In this document: piece after piece, positions 17,361-27,132 of the stretch | Layout of the letters: the number at the start of each line of letters is the position of its first letter | Position numbering within the stretch: position 1 is the first letter of the stretch | From: Fluviicola sp. | GTDB taxonomy: Bacteria; Bacteroidota; Bacteroidia; Flavobacteriales_D; Crocinitomicaceae | DNA length: 64,000 bases | Assembly (NCBI GenBank): GCA_002734085.1 | Contig: NVXV01000007.1 | Location: 138,773 to 202,772, forward strand | Direction: 5' to 3' | Position numbers and translations under genes: made by a program | The notes under the pieces: model-generated | Told to the model about the DNA's origin: nothing | What the model saw: the letters and a program-made list of their open reading frames with translations, nothing else | The model's database searches: none

Positions 17361-17891
17361 TTACTCTACTAAATAATAGTGATCTAAAATGTTAAACTCA
17401 TTTCTGTTAATCACGTAATTGCTATTCAAATCCCAGTTTTCGAAAACGGCATTTGCCAATTCATACTGATCTAAGTAACCGTCATTGTCAACATCCCACG
17501 ATACAAAGTAGTCGCTATCATATAATGCGTCATAATACTCCACATATTCAATTGAGCCATTATCATTGACGTCATACATAGCAAAGTTATCGTACAAATA
17601 ATCTCCATGAAATAGATCAAATCCCGTATTCCACTCATCTGCCCTAATGTCGTCACTATCGTCTTGATCAATTATGGCAAAAATTGTAGCGTAGAAATCA
17701 TTGTCGTCTAGTCCACCTTCTTCTGTTTGATCCCAAGCATCCACATAATGTTTTGTAAACACCTCTACAAACTCATTTCTTTCAACCAATCCATCATCGT
17801 CTTTGTCGAAATCTGTAAAGTCCCTTGTTTGTGTAAATGATACTATTGGAAGTAGTAGTATTGTAATTAGTAATAATTGTACCTGTTTCAT
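17361..17891 (-). CDS. Secreted EF-hand calcium-binding protein
   Basis: The protein has 176 residues. A signal peptide (MKQVQLLLITILLLPIVSFTQ) precedes five EF-hand-type loops: FDKDDDGLVERNEF, IDQDDSDDIRADEW, YDVNDNGSIEYVEY, WDVDNDGYLDQYEL and WDLNSNYVINRNEF. The first and the third to fourth loops have good Asp/Glu ligands at positions 1, 3, 5 and 12. The second and last are degenerate (DSDDI; NSNYV). A role in calcium binding outside the cytoplasm follows from the family. The frame extends upstream to 18005, but the ATG at 17891 begins the signal peptide and is preferred. Confidence 0.85.
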   Translation of the reverse strand: MKQVQLLLITILLLPIVSFTQTRDFTDFDKDDDGLVERNEFVEVFTKHYVDAWDQTEEGGLDDNDFYATIFAIIDQDDSDDIRADEWNTGFDLFHGDYLYDNFAMYDVNDNGSIEYVEYYDALYDSDYFVSWDVDNDGYLDQYELANAVFENWDLNSNYVINRNEFNILDHYYLVE

Positions 17892-17996
17892 TTTTTTTTG
17901 ATTTTTGGTTAATACTTTGTTTATGTTATATTTAACATATAATATTTTTTGAATTTTGCAAGTTTTTGAAGGGAGAATATTGTAATAAACTATACA

Positions 17997-18887
17997 ATGA
18001 AACAAAACAGCATTTATAGACTTTTCTTTATTCTTCTTCTAATGGTCGCTTGTAATTCAGAAAGAAGTGAACGATCAGGAGGTTTAATTTTAAAAGATAC
18101 TTTTGAAATCGATATTGACACCACGTCAACCAGAAAAATATCAAAATCAATTGATTCAGTCTTCCTTAAAAAAGTTCAAATTTCGTATGCACAAAAGACT
18201 TTACTTTCCAACTATCGTGACTCGGTAAATTATGATGTGAGTCAGCATGAATATTACTCAATGGTTCCCACTAAATTCAATCTAAATGGAGATGAATTTG
18301 ATGACTATGTTGTTTTGTATGTAGGCTTTCATTCTGTTCACGGGATTTTCATTGATGGTTTTACAGGACAAAAAATTCCTACGTCAGCTCCATTTGGAAT
18401 GGAAGGGAGTATGTTCTTTTCCCGACCATATCCCAATGAAGATGTAGAAGGATTAGACTTACAAGTGGTTGATGTGAATTGTAGAGATAGTCAGAAGGAG
18501 CTCAGCATACTTTTTTCTGCGGGAAACCCACCAGGCACTCCATCTCCACCAGAAACGTATCTAATTCTTTATCGCTATAATAAAAGCACTTCAAAAGTAA
18601 ATATGATTTTTAGTGAATTGGTTATGGAGTTCTTTTCTACACCGCTAGATACAATACCATCGATAAAAGCCAATTATATAGACATACTATATGACTCAAT
18701 AGCGTGTTTCAATGAAATCAACGTGTTTCCAGGGGAGCCCACTGTGTATAGCGACTGCTCTTTTAACTTTTGCGATGATTGGCGAAAAGCAAAGATAAAA
18801 CCTCGTAATCGAGAAACCCTGTCTCGATATTTATTTAATACGCGGTTAAACAAATTCGTAAAACACTCGTCAATAAAAAATGAGTGA
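17997..18887 (+). CDS. Uncharacterised lipoprotein
   Basis: The 296-residue protein has a lipoprotein signal (LLLMVAC, Cys about 19), a disordered linker and a domain with NLNGDEFDDYVVLYVG. That motif looks like one Asp-rich FG-GAP/VCBS-type strand-loop, but no further repeats are seen. Several cysteines (CRDS, CFNE, CSFNFCDD) may form disulfides in the periplasm. It is transcribed away from the EF-hand gene; the family is not recognised. Confidence 0.6.
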   Translation: MKQNSIYRLFFILLLMVACNSERSERSGGLILKDTFEIDIDTTSTRKISKSIDSVFLKKVQISYAQKTLLSNYRDSVNYDVSQHEYYSMVPTKFNLNGDEFDDYVVLYVGFHSVHGIFIDGFTGQKIPTSAPFGMEGSMFFSRPYPNEDVEGLDLQVVDVNCRDSQKELSILFSAGNPPGTPSPPETYLILYRYNKSTSKVNMIFSELVMEFFSTPLDTIPSIKANYIDILYDSIACFNEINVFPGEPTVYSDCSFNFCDDWRKAKIKPRNRETLSRYLFNTRLNKFVKHSSIKNE

Positions 18888-19001
18888 GTTAGTACACTTT
18901 ACTCAACTAGTTTAGGAGTTCAATAAATGGACTTTAAATTATTTAGTAAAGCTCAAAAATCTCCTTATAAATCATTAACTTTCAAATCTAAAACATAAAA
19001 T

Positions 19002-20207
19002 ATGCGTTTAAAATTTACTTTTTTATCAACCCTTTTACTTTTTTCTATATTCTCTGAAGCCCAGAGCTGGCAACAAAGAGCGTCTCTTCCAGGTGATGGA
19101 AGACACCATCCAGTTACATTCGCAATCGATAGTATGGCGTATTTGTTAACTGGAGCGACAGATGCTGGATATATGGATGATTTTTATCAATATGACCCTG
19201 TGAATGACACCTGGACGACATTACCTGATTTTCCTGGAACGGCAAGAAGTTTTGCTTACGGAGCTGCAACTGAAGATAAAGCTTATGTAGGATTTGGCGT
19301 TTCTGATGTTGCTTATCTTGATGATTTGTGGGAGTATGATCCAGCGACTGGTGATTGGACAGAATTGACTTCTTGTCCTTGTGCTGGGAGAGCACACCCT
19401 GCTTTTGTAGTTCAAGACAATAGAATTTTTGTAGGTCTTGGAAATAACCCAACAAACATGAAAGATTGGTGGGAATACGATATTGCTACGGATAATTGGA
19501 GACAATTAACTGATTTACCAGGCCCGACACGCCACCATCCCTTTTATTTTGCAGCTGGAGGATATGTATACGCTGGTTTTGGACATGGCGCAGGAATTTA
19601 CAAAGACTGGTATCGCTGGAATTTAGATACTGAAACTTGGGATCAAGTGGATGATTTACCTGCTCAGGGAAGAGTTGCTGGAACTCAGTTTAATGTGGGA
19701 GATAGAGGATTTGTACTCAGTGGAGATGGAGAAGACCATGGAACAATTGCAACGGGAGAGTTTTGGGAGTACGATTACGTAGCTGATACATGGACAGCAC
19801 TACCTCCTCATCCTGGAGTAAGTAGATGGGCACCGGGCTCATTCGCTATTGGAAACACCGTTTATTTAACTTCAGGAGAAGTTCGTGCTGGAAACCCTAA
19901 CGCAGGTTTAAAAAATGACTTGTGGAGTTTTGATTTAGATGCCATCGCCTCAGTTGAAAATTTAGAAGAATTCAATACGGGGATTTCTGTTTATCCGAAC
20001 CCTACTGAATCTTCATTATCCTTTAATGGATTAAACACGTCGAATACTATTTCTTTGGAAATTTTTGATAGTTCTGGAAAGGCAATTGGAAATGGAGTTT
20101 TAAATGGTAGTGAATATGATGTGTCAGCGTTAAGCCCGGGACTTTACTTCATGACAATTACCGAGAATGATAAAGTGCTAGACAGAGTTAAGTTTATGAA
20201 GAAATAG
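19002..20207 (+). CDS. Kelch-repeat protein with T9SS C-terminal sorting domain
   Basis: The protein has 401 residues: a signal peptide (cleavage near SEAQ), then about six kelch-type repeats with cores such as DDFYQYDPVNDTWTTLP, DLWEYDPATGDWTEL and WWEYDIATDNWRQL. A final domain of about 75 residues begins ISVYPNPTESSL and ends DRVKFMKK. The repeats should fold into a beta-propeller. The tail is the type A sorting signal read by the type IX secretion system, so export to the cell surface or medium is predicted. Ligand unknown. Confidence 0.9.
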   Translation: MRLKFTFLSTLLLFSIFSEAQSWQQRASLPGDGRHHPVTFAIDSMAYLLTGATDAGYMDDFYQYDPVNDTWTTLPDFPGTARSFAYGAATEDKAYVGFGVSDVAYLDDLWEYDPATGDWTELTSCPCAGRAHPAFVVQDNRIFVGLGNNPTNMKDWWEYDIATDNWRQLTDLPGPTRHHPFYFAAGGYVYAGFGHGAGIYKDWYRWNLDTETWDQVDDLPAQGRVAGTQFNVGDRGFVLSGDGEDHGTIATGEFWEYDYVADTWTALPPHPGVSRWAPGSFAIGNTVYLTSGEVRAGNPNAGLKNDLWSFDLDAIASVENLEEFNTGISVYPNPTESSLSFNGLNTSNTISLEIFDSSGKAIGNGVLNGSEYDVSALSPGLYFMTITENDKVLDRVKFMKK

Positions 20208-20220
20208 GAGGTTTTAATAG

Positions 20221-20260
20221 ATAGATGTTAGCGTTTTTAGTTCAACACGCTAACATCTAT
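20221..20260. terminator. Bidirectional hairpin terminator
   Basis: A perfect 13-bp stem, ATAGATGTTAGCG (20221-20233) pairing with CGCTAACATCTAT (20248-20260), lies between the convergent stops at 20207 (+) and 20263 (-). It can end transcription of both the Kelch gene and the riboswitch operon, although neither flank carries a long T run. Confidence 0.7.
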
Positions 20261-20262
20261 TC

Positions 20263-20538
20263 CTAAACTTTTTCATCAGTAATCAATAACTTGTTATCAT
20301 CACTTCTCTTTACATCCAAGCCACGTTTCTGTAAAAAGTTTCTTTCGAGCCACTCCTCTCGATATTCATCTGGAGTCATAATTGGTATTCCATGTACAAT
20401 TGGGTAATACCTTTTTGAAACAGGATTTGTGAGTAATCCTTCTAGTATATTTCCTTTCTCATCCTTTAAATACACTTCCAACTCAAGGTCAGATTTATCA
20501 TAGGGATCACACAGTTTAGCTAAAAATTCTTTCGTCAT
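20263..20538 (-). CDS. Trm112-like protein lacking zinc cysteines
   Basis: This 91-residue protein is the last gene of a TPP-riboswitch operon. The region LTNPVSKRYYPIVHGIPIM (about 36-54) matches the C-terminal strand and loop of Trm112 proteins (usually CxxCxxxYPIxDGIPxM). The second Cys pair is replaced (LLTNP), and only one Cys of the first pair remains (LCDPYDKS, about residue 9), so the usual zinc site is absent. Trm112 proteins activate partner methyltransferases. A methyltransferase is the first gene of the same operon, which suggests a partner pair, by inference. Its ATG overlaps the preceding stop. Confidence 0.65.
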   Translation of the reverse strand: MTKEFLAKLCDPYDKSDLELEVYLKDEKGNILEGLLTNPVSKRYYPIVHGIPIMTPDEYREEWLERNFLQKRGLDVKRSDDNKLLITDEKV

Positions 20539-21173
20539 AATTTCTTTATTTTACTTAATTCAGTTTTATATGCTTCTATCGCTTCAGCAGGCGATTCACT
20601 ATTCATTACTCCAGATATTACAGCTACACCATTTATTGGGATGTTTTCAAAGTGATGCATTTTTTCAGGTGTAATTCCTCCAGAAATAAAAACAGGAATA
20701 TTTACTCTTTGCAATGTTTCTTCAACATTTTTTGGATCGACAATTTCACAGTCACCAACACTTGCAGATGGAAACATGGCGCAAAATGATAAATAATCGA
20801 TTTCTAAGGCTTTGACATTTTCAAGTACAGTTAGGTCATTTGTCATAGTTAATCCGATTAAAACAGGTCGTCCAATAGATGTTTTCTTTTTCAACCAATT
20901 CTCAGGAAGTTGATCAAAGTGTACGCCATCCATATCCACCTCTTTTAATAACTCCCATTCATTATTTATAAAAAAGGGCGTATCATAGTTTTTACAAAGT
21001 GTATTTATTTTTGAGGTTAACTCAACTTTGTTTTGATGTGAAAAATGTGTGAGCCAGCCGTTATACAGTTGAACTGCAGCTACACCTTCTTTTAGCGCAA
21101 CTTCCAGTTTTTTAATCAATACTGTTTCTTCCTGCTTCGGATTAACTACAATATATAAGCCGCTTAATTCCAT
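20535..21173 (-). CDS. ThiE-like (thiamine phosphate synthase fold) protein, divergent active site
   Basis: The 212-residue protein fits the TIM-barrel thiamine phosphate synthase family by several motifs: VQLYNG (34-39, where ThiE has VQ(L/F)R), DGVHFDQ (82-88), GLTM (107-110, for the G(I/L)S motif), FISGGITPEKM (162-172) and GVAVISGV (182-189). The signature that holds the pyrophosphate and thiazole phosphate (usually PTxTK) reads FPSASVGDC (134-142), and the VQ(L/F)R arginine is replaced by Tyr. Synthase activity is therefore doubtful. It may act on another phosphate or be regulatory. It overlaps both neighbours by 1-4 bases. Confidence 0.7.
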   Translation of the reverse strand: MELSGLYIVVNPKQEETVLIKKLEVALKEGVAAVQLYNGWLTHFSHQNKVELTSKINTLCKNYDTPFFINNEWELLKEVDMDGVHFDQLPENWLKKKTSIGRPVLIGLTMTNDLTVLENVKALEIDYLSFCAMFPSASVGDCEIVDPKNVEETLQRVNIPVFISGGITPEKMHHFENIPINGVAVISGVMNSESPAEAIEAYKTELSKIKKL

Positions 21174-22228
21174 TACTTCAATCCTTTTTGAAATGCGTTA
21201 AAGAAAGCAGCCCAATACGGATCTTGTTCGTTATGAATCAACTTTTTCAACTTCCCATTTTCATTCATTAAAAAGTGATCCTTTTCATTTGTAAAGGCGC
21301 CAATATTTGAAGCCGAAATGCCTTCTTTTTCTAGCGCTGTTATGAGTTTTGAAACATGGTTCGGCTTTACAGCTATCAACATACTTCCAGAACCAATTAT
21401 TTCACGATAATCGAGATTAAATAAAGCTGCTATTCTCAACTGTTCTTCACCAACGATAATTTTATCACTATTAATTTCTATTCCACAACCACTAGCGGTT
21501 GCCATTTCCATTGCTGCACCTAATATTCCACCCTCTGTGACATCATGCATAGCCATCAATTCAACATTCTTTTTCAATGTACGAGAAGCAATTAAAGCGT
21601 CTTGAACAACAGAAATGTTTTCAAAGTTGGAGACTGCTTTTTCATATAACTCTTCACCTAACTCCTTTTTCACTGTTTCAGGAAAACTCTTAGCCAATAT
21701 TGAAGTAGAGGAGAGCGCACCAACTTTTGTCATAATAAGCTGGTCTCCCGCTTCTGCGCCTTGTGCAGTTAATATCTCATCTTTTGGTGCGGTTAAAAAC
21801 ATGGTTGCACTTCCTGGAACTGTACTTTCCTGACCAGGTATTTTACCCGTATGTCCACCAGTGATAGCAACTCCAAGGTCTTTACAAAATTCGTGGATAT
21901 AGTCCCAATAGACCTGAAAATCTTCCTTTGAAAGATGAACAGGTAAGTTTAATACAAATTGCGCGTATTGAGGGGCAAACCCAGAGGTAGCTAGATCATT
22001 AGCTGTCAGATAAACACTTAAAAGTGCAGATTCACGCATGCCCAAACCAGGTATTAAAGTAATGGGGTCACTGCTAACCACCATTCCCAAATCCTCATTA
22101 ATTTGAATGACAGCTGTATCTGTTCCGTAGGCTGCATTAACGATTACTTCATCACGTTTTGCACCCAGTTTTTGCAAAACAGTATTTTTCATTGTTTCAG
22201 AAGAAAACTTCCCTACCTCGTCGCTCAT
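21173..22228 (-). CDS. AIR synthase-related (HypE/ThiL superfamily) protein
   Basis: The 351-residue protein has the PurM-like two-domain layout. An N-terminal domain contains GTDTAVIQI (about 35-43), a SSDPITLIPG segment and TANDLATSG (about 75-83). A C-terminal domain contains VTEGGILGAAMEMA and REIIGSGSMLIAV. In this superfamily (ThiL, HypE, PurM, SelD) the domain binds ATP and phosphorylates or activates a substrate. HypE itself needs a C-terminal Cys, which is not seen here (the C terminus is QKGLK), and no hydrogenase genes are near. A kinase-like role in thiamine metabolism is inferred from the riboswitch only. Confidence 0.75.
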   Translation of the reverse strand: MSDEVGKFSSETMKNTVLQKLGAKRDEVIVNAAYGTDTAVIQINEDLGMVVSSDPITLIPGLGMRESALLSVYLTANDLATSGFAPQYAQFVLNLPVHLSKEDFQVYWDYIHEFCKDLGVAITGGHTGKIPGQESTVPGSATMFLTAPKDEILTAQGAEAGDQLIMTKVGALSSTSILAKSFPETVKKELGEELYEKAVSNFENISVVQDALIASRTLKKNVELMAMHDVTEGGILGAAMEMATASGCGIEINSDKIIVGEEQLRIAALFNLDYREIIGSGSMLIAVKPNHVSKLITALEKEGISASNIGAFTNEKDHFLMNENGKLKKLIHNEQDPYWAAFFNAFQKGLK

Positions 22229-22950
22229 ACGTCATTTAATTTTACGTGAAGGGCAAAAAAGTCGCCATACGGAACTCCCCATTGTTGAACGGGAAACCAT
22301 TTTGGTAAGCCTGTAGTCGTCCATTCAATTGTATAATCTCTATCCTTCAGCGCTTTTTTAATAATAGCGGTAAGTGTTTTTGGGGTATAGAAAGTTGCAG
22401 TTAAGTAAAATGGATTTTTACCAAAAACTTCTTGTACTCGGCGGCGAACTACCTTTGGAGAGTTTCTATTCATCATGCCGAATACAACTCCGTATTTACC
22501 AACACGCACAGCTTCCTGAACAACTTTTACGGGGTCTTTATAATATTCAAATGTGGTGATGAAGGCCAATGCATCGAAAGTATTGTCTTTAAAAGGCATG
22601 TGATGGCTATCGGCTAAAACAAGATCTCCATCAAAAAGTTGTGCGCCTTGACCAAGCATAAATGGAGAAATATCTGCTCCAGAAGCTTCGATTCCTATTT
22701 CGTGCCACCATCGTGTAAAACGCGTTGTACCGCAACCAAATTCCAACAGTGTTTTTACCCGCGTGTCTTTCTTTAATAAAGAACCAACAGTCTTCTTCTG
22801 CCAAACTTCAGCGCGCTTGTACCTTCCTTCGTACCACTGCTCATAGGTGTCTGTGTTATCACGATGAAAAAACCATTCTTCACGACCTTGCCATTGTCGT
22901 AAGTCGCCAGTGACTAATTCAAAATTACGTTTTTCTTCCAGTTCATTCAT
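22225..22950 (-). CDS. SAM-dependent methyltransferase, first gene of a TPP-riboswitch operon
   Basis: The 241-residue protein is a class I methyltransferase. It shows motif I LLEFGCGTTRFT (68-79), an acidic strand-2 end GADIS (91-95), DSHHMPF (114-120) and DNTFD (122-126). A conserved-looking N-terminal segment rich in aromatic and charged residues (about 15-50) precedes the fold and may gate the substrate. The ATG at 22950 is chosen over a TTG at 22983 because it leaves a normal leader after the riboswitch (54 bases). Its substrate is unknown. No thiamine-pathway methyltransferase of this kind is familiar to me. Confidence 0.8.
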   Translation of the reverse strand: MNELEEKRNFELVTGDLRQWQGREEWFFHRDNTDTYEQWYEGRYKRAEVWQKKTVGSLLKKDTRVKTLLEFGCGTTRFTRWWHEIGIEASGADISPFMLGQGAQLFDGDLVLADSHHMPFKDNTFDALAFITTFEYYKDPVKVVQEAVRVGKYGVVFGMMNRNSPKVVRRRVQEVFGKNPFYLTATFYTPKTLTAIIKKALKDRDYTIEWTTTGLPKWFPVQQWGVPYGDFFALHVKLNDV

Positions 22951-23000
22951 TTTTGTCAAATTATTGACCCGAAAAACGCGCAAAATAGAGAATTTGCTAA

Positions 23001-23085
23001 TTCAATTTCCTACGCCGGCATTATCCGGATCAGGTTCTTGGGTGTCTTCTCAGCCGTAAAAATATACAGCACCCCACTTATTTAT
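23001..23085 (-). promoter_or_regulatory. TPP riboswitch (THI element)
   Basis: The minus strand reads GGGGTGC, then ACGGCTGAGA, ACACCC, GAACCTGATCCGGAT and AATGCCGGCGTAGG in the order of the conserved TPP aptamer (the CTGAGA and ACCTGATCCGG core plus the GCGTAGG end). It lies between a -7 box near 23117-23124 and the methyltransferase start at 22950. Thiamine pyrophosphate is expected to switch expression of the whole four-gene unit off. Whether the switch acts on transcription or translation cannot be told by eye. Confidence 0.95.
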
Positions 23086-23116
23086 TTCGTTATAACGAGA
23101 AGTCGCTAACGAGGTT

Positions 23117-23124
23117 CAAAGATA
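23117..23124 (-). promoter_or_regulatory. Likely -7 box for the riboswitch operon
   Basis: The minus strand reads TATCTTTG, which matches the TAnnTTTG Bacteroidetes box. It sits about 30-40 bases upstream of the aptamer, as expected if the leader begins there. No TTG at the usual -33 spacing is visible, so the promoter is only tentative. Confidence 0.45.
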
Positions 23125-23334
23125 ATATATTTTGTATTGTTTATTTACCTTTTGCTTCAAAGATTAATCATGGACTGGGTTGTAAAATGTAATTGATTAG
23201 AAAGAAGCTTTATATGGATTTTCTTGATCTTCATCTTGTCTATAACGAAGTTAAATAGGTAAATACAATTCAATTTTTCTTTTAGAATTTCAAAACTTTG
23301 ACTATTTTTAAAGGAAGACAATTATCAAACATAA

Positions 23335-25509
<2,175 letters not shown>

Positions 25510-25545
25510 TTGTTTTTTTAATTTTGTTGAATAAAATTAGTTGTT

Positions 25546-26004
25546 TTGAAAGTAGTTAAAAACATACTTAGTTTAAGTATAGTATCAGTTTTTTTGGCTA
25601 GTTGCTCATATTATACCGATTTGTATATCATAAATAAGAGGGAACGAGAGGTCATGATGACAATAGAATTAACTTCGGATCTTGTGGAAGTGGAGAAGAT
25701 TGATTATCAGCTTGAACTCAAATACTCAGATAGCATCTTGAAAGTCGACGATAATACTAAAAATCAACTGGATAGAAAAATTAAATATGAGACGGTAGAT
25801 TCAAAAACAATCCGTATTGAACTTCCACCAAAAAGCACAATTTTACTTGGAGGTGGCTTCAACGGATTGCCGAAACAATTTAAGACTTTTAGTATTGAAA
25901 AAAGTAATATGACAGAATCACTGAGTTCAAAAGAAATGGAAGCTAAAGCTGAGCAAAAGAAGAAAAGTTCCTCTCCGTTTCATTTTGTGTATGTCATTGA
26001 ATAA
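25546..26004 (+). CDS. Uncharacterised lipoprotein
   Basis: This 152-residue protein has a lipoprotein signal (hydrophobic stretch ending VFLASC, Cys about residue 20). The likely start is a TTG at 25546, since no upstream in-frame ATG is seen; the signal peptide follows at once. The rest is soluble and beta-like, with KTIRIELPPKSTILLGGGF near the middle, and ends in a Lys/Ser tail. No family was recognised. It lies 36 bases after katG. Confidence 0.5.
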   Translation: MKVVKNILSLSIVSVFLASCSYYTDLYIINKREREVMMTIELTSDLVEVEKIDYQLELKYSDSILKVDDNTKNQLDRKIKYETVDSKTIRIELPPKSTILLGGGFNGLPKQFKTFSIEKSNMTESLSSKEMEAKAEQKKKSSSPFHFVYVIE

Positions 26005-26181
26005 GGAGTACAATCGTTTCGTTTTTATTACAACTGATAAAAAGAGGTAGGATCAGGAAAAAGGTAATGTTGAAAAAACAAAATAAATTTCTCAGTTTTC
26101 AAATAAAAGATGCGGAGTTGTGAATATTGATCAGCATTTAACTTTATTTCTTTTCCACGAAATCCACATGTTACTAACAAT

Positions 26182-26214
26182 TTGACCTTTGCGGCGAATA
26201 AAATTCTATTTTTG
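26182..26214 (+). promoter_or_regulatory. Likely folD promoter
   Basis: A -7 box TATTTTTG (26207-26214) is preceded by a TTG at 26182-26184 (22-base spacer; the typical spacer is about 19). The start of folD is at 26231, 17 bases after the box. Confidence 0.4.
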
Positions 26215-26230
26215 CAAAAAGGAAATCAAA

Positions 26231-27109
26231 ATGCAAATCTTAGACGGGAAATCCACATCGGTAGCGATACGAGAAGAATTATCTCAAGCAGTACAGCAGC
26301 GAAAATCACAAAATAAAAAGATACCACACCTAGCGGCAGTATTGGTCGGAAATGACGGAGGATCTTTGACTTATGTTGGAGCCAAAGTAAGAGCCTGTAA
26401 AGAAATTGGTTTTGAAAGTACACTCATTCATCTTGACGATACACTTACTGAAAAGGAATTACTTGACAAAGTACATGAGTTGAATAACAACGATGAGGTA
26501 GATGGATTCATCGTTCAATTACCTCTCCCAAAACACATTGATGAAAAGAAAATTACTTTAGCCATCGACCCTAAAAAAGATGTGGACGGATTTCACCCTG
26601 TGAATCTAGGAAACATGGTGCTCGATTTACCCGGGTTTCTTCCGGCAACACCCGCTGGAATGTTGGAGCTTTTTAGACGCTATGACATTGAAACTTCAGG
26701 TAAACATTGTGTTGTGATTGGACGTTCTCACATTGTAGGCTCTCCAATGAGTATCATGATGGGGAGAAATAAATTTCCTGGAAATTCAACGGTTACACTT
26801 ACACATTCTCGCACTAAGAACTTGAAAGAGATTACACTTCAAGCCGATATAATCATCACAGCGATTGGTAAACCTGGTTTTTTAACTGCAGATATGGTGA
26901 AGGAAGGTGCTGTAATTATGGACGTAGGTATTACTAGAGTTGAAGATGCATCCAAAAAATCGGGCTATCGTTTGCGCGGTGATGTTGACTTCGATAATGT
27001 GGCTCCGAAGTCATCTTATATTACGCCAGTCCCTGGTGGAGTGGGACCAATGACTATCGTTTCTTTGATGATGAACACGTTGAAGGCTATGGAGTTGAAT
27101 GGGAAATAG
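26231..27109 (+). CDS. folD: Bifunctional methylenetetrahydrofolate dehydrogenase/cyclohydrolase FolD
   Basis: The 292-residue FolD interconverts 5,10-methylene-, 5,10-methenyl- and 10-formyl-tetrahydrofolate. Family motifs are present: [14 protein letters not shown] (about 45-58) with the catalytic Tyr-Lys, [12 protein letters not shown] (about 86-97), [10 protein letters not shown] (about 160-169) for the cofactor domain and [10 protein letters not shown] (about 265-274). An in-frame TTG exists at 26189, but the ATG at 26231 begins the conserved MQILDG start. A cytoplasmic one-carbon role is expected. Confidence 0.97.
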   Translation: MQILDGKSTSVAIREELSQAVQQRKSQNKKIPHLAAVLVGNDGGSLTYVGAKVRACKEIGFESTLIHLDDTLTEKELLDKVHELNNNDEVDGFIVQLPLPKHIDEKKITLAIDPKKDVDGFHPVNLGNMVLDLPGFLPATPAGMLELFRRYDIETSGKHCVVIGRSHIVGSPMSIMMGRNKFPGNSTVTLTHSRTKNLKEITLQADIIITAIGKPGFLTADMVKEGAVIMDVGITRVEDASKKSGYRLRGDVDFDNVAPKSSYITPVPGGVGPMTIVSLMMNTLKAMELNGK

Positions 27110-27132
27110 ATTTATAATCTAGTCATTTCTCG

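Noticed and set aside
21173..22228. Hydrogenase maturation protein HypE
   Set aside because: There is no terminal Cys and no other hyp or hydrogenase gene; only superfamily membership is claimed.
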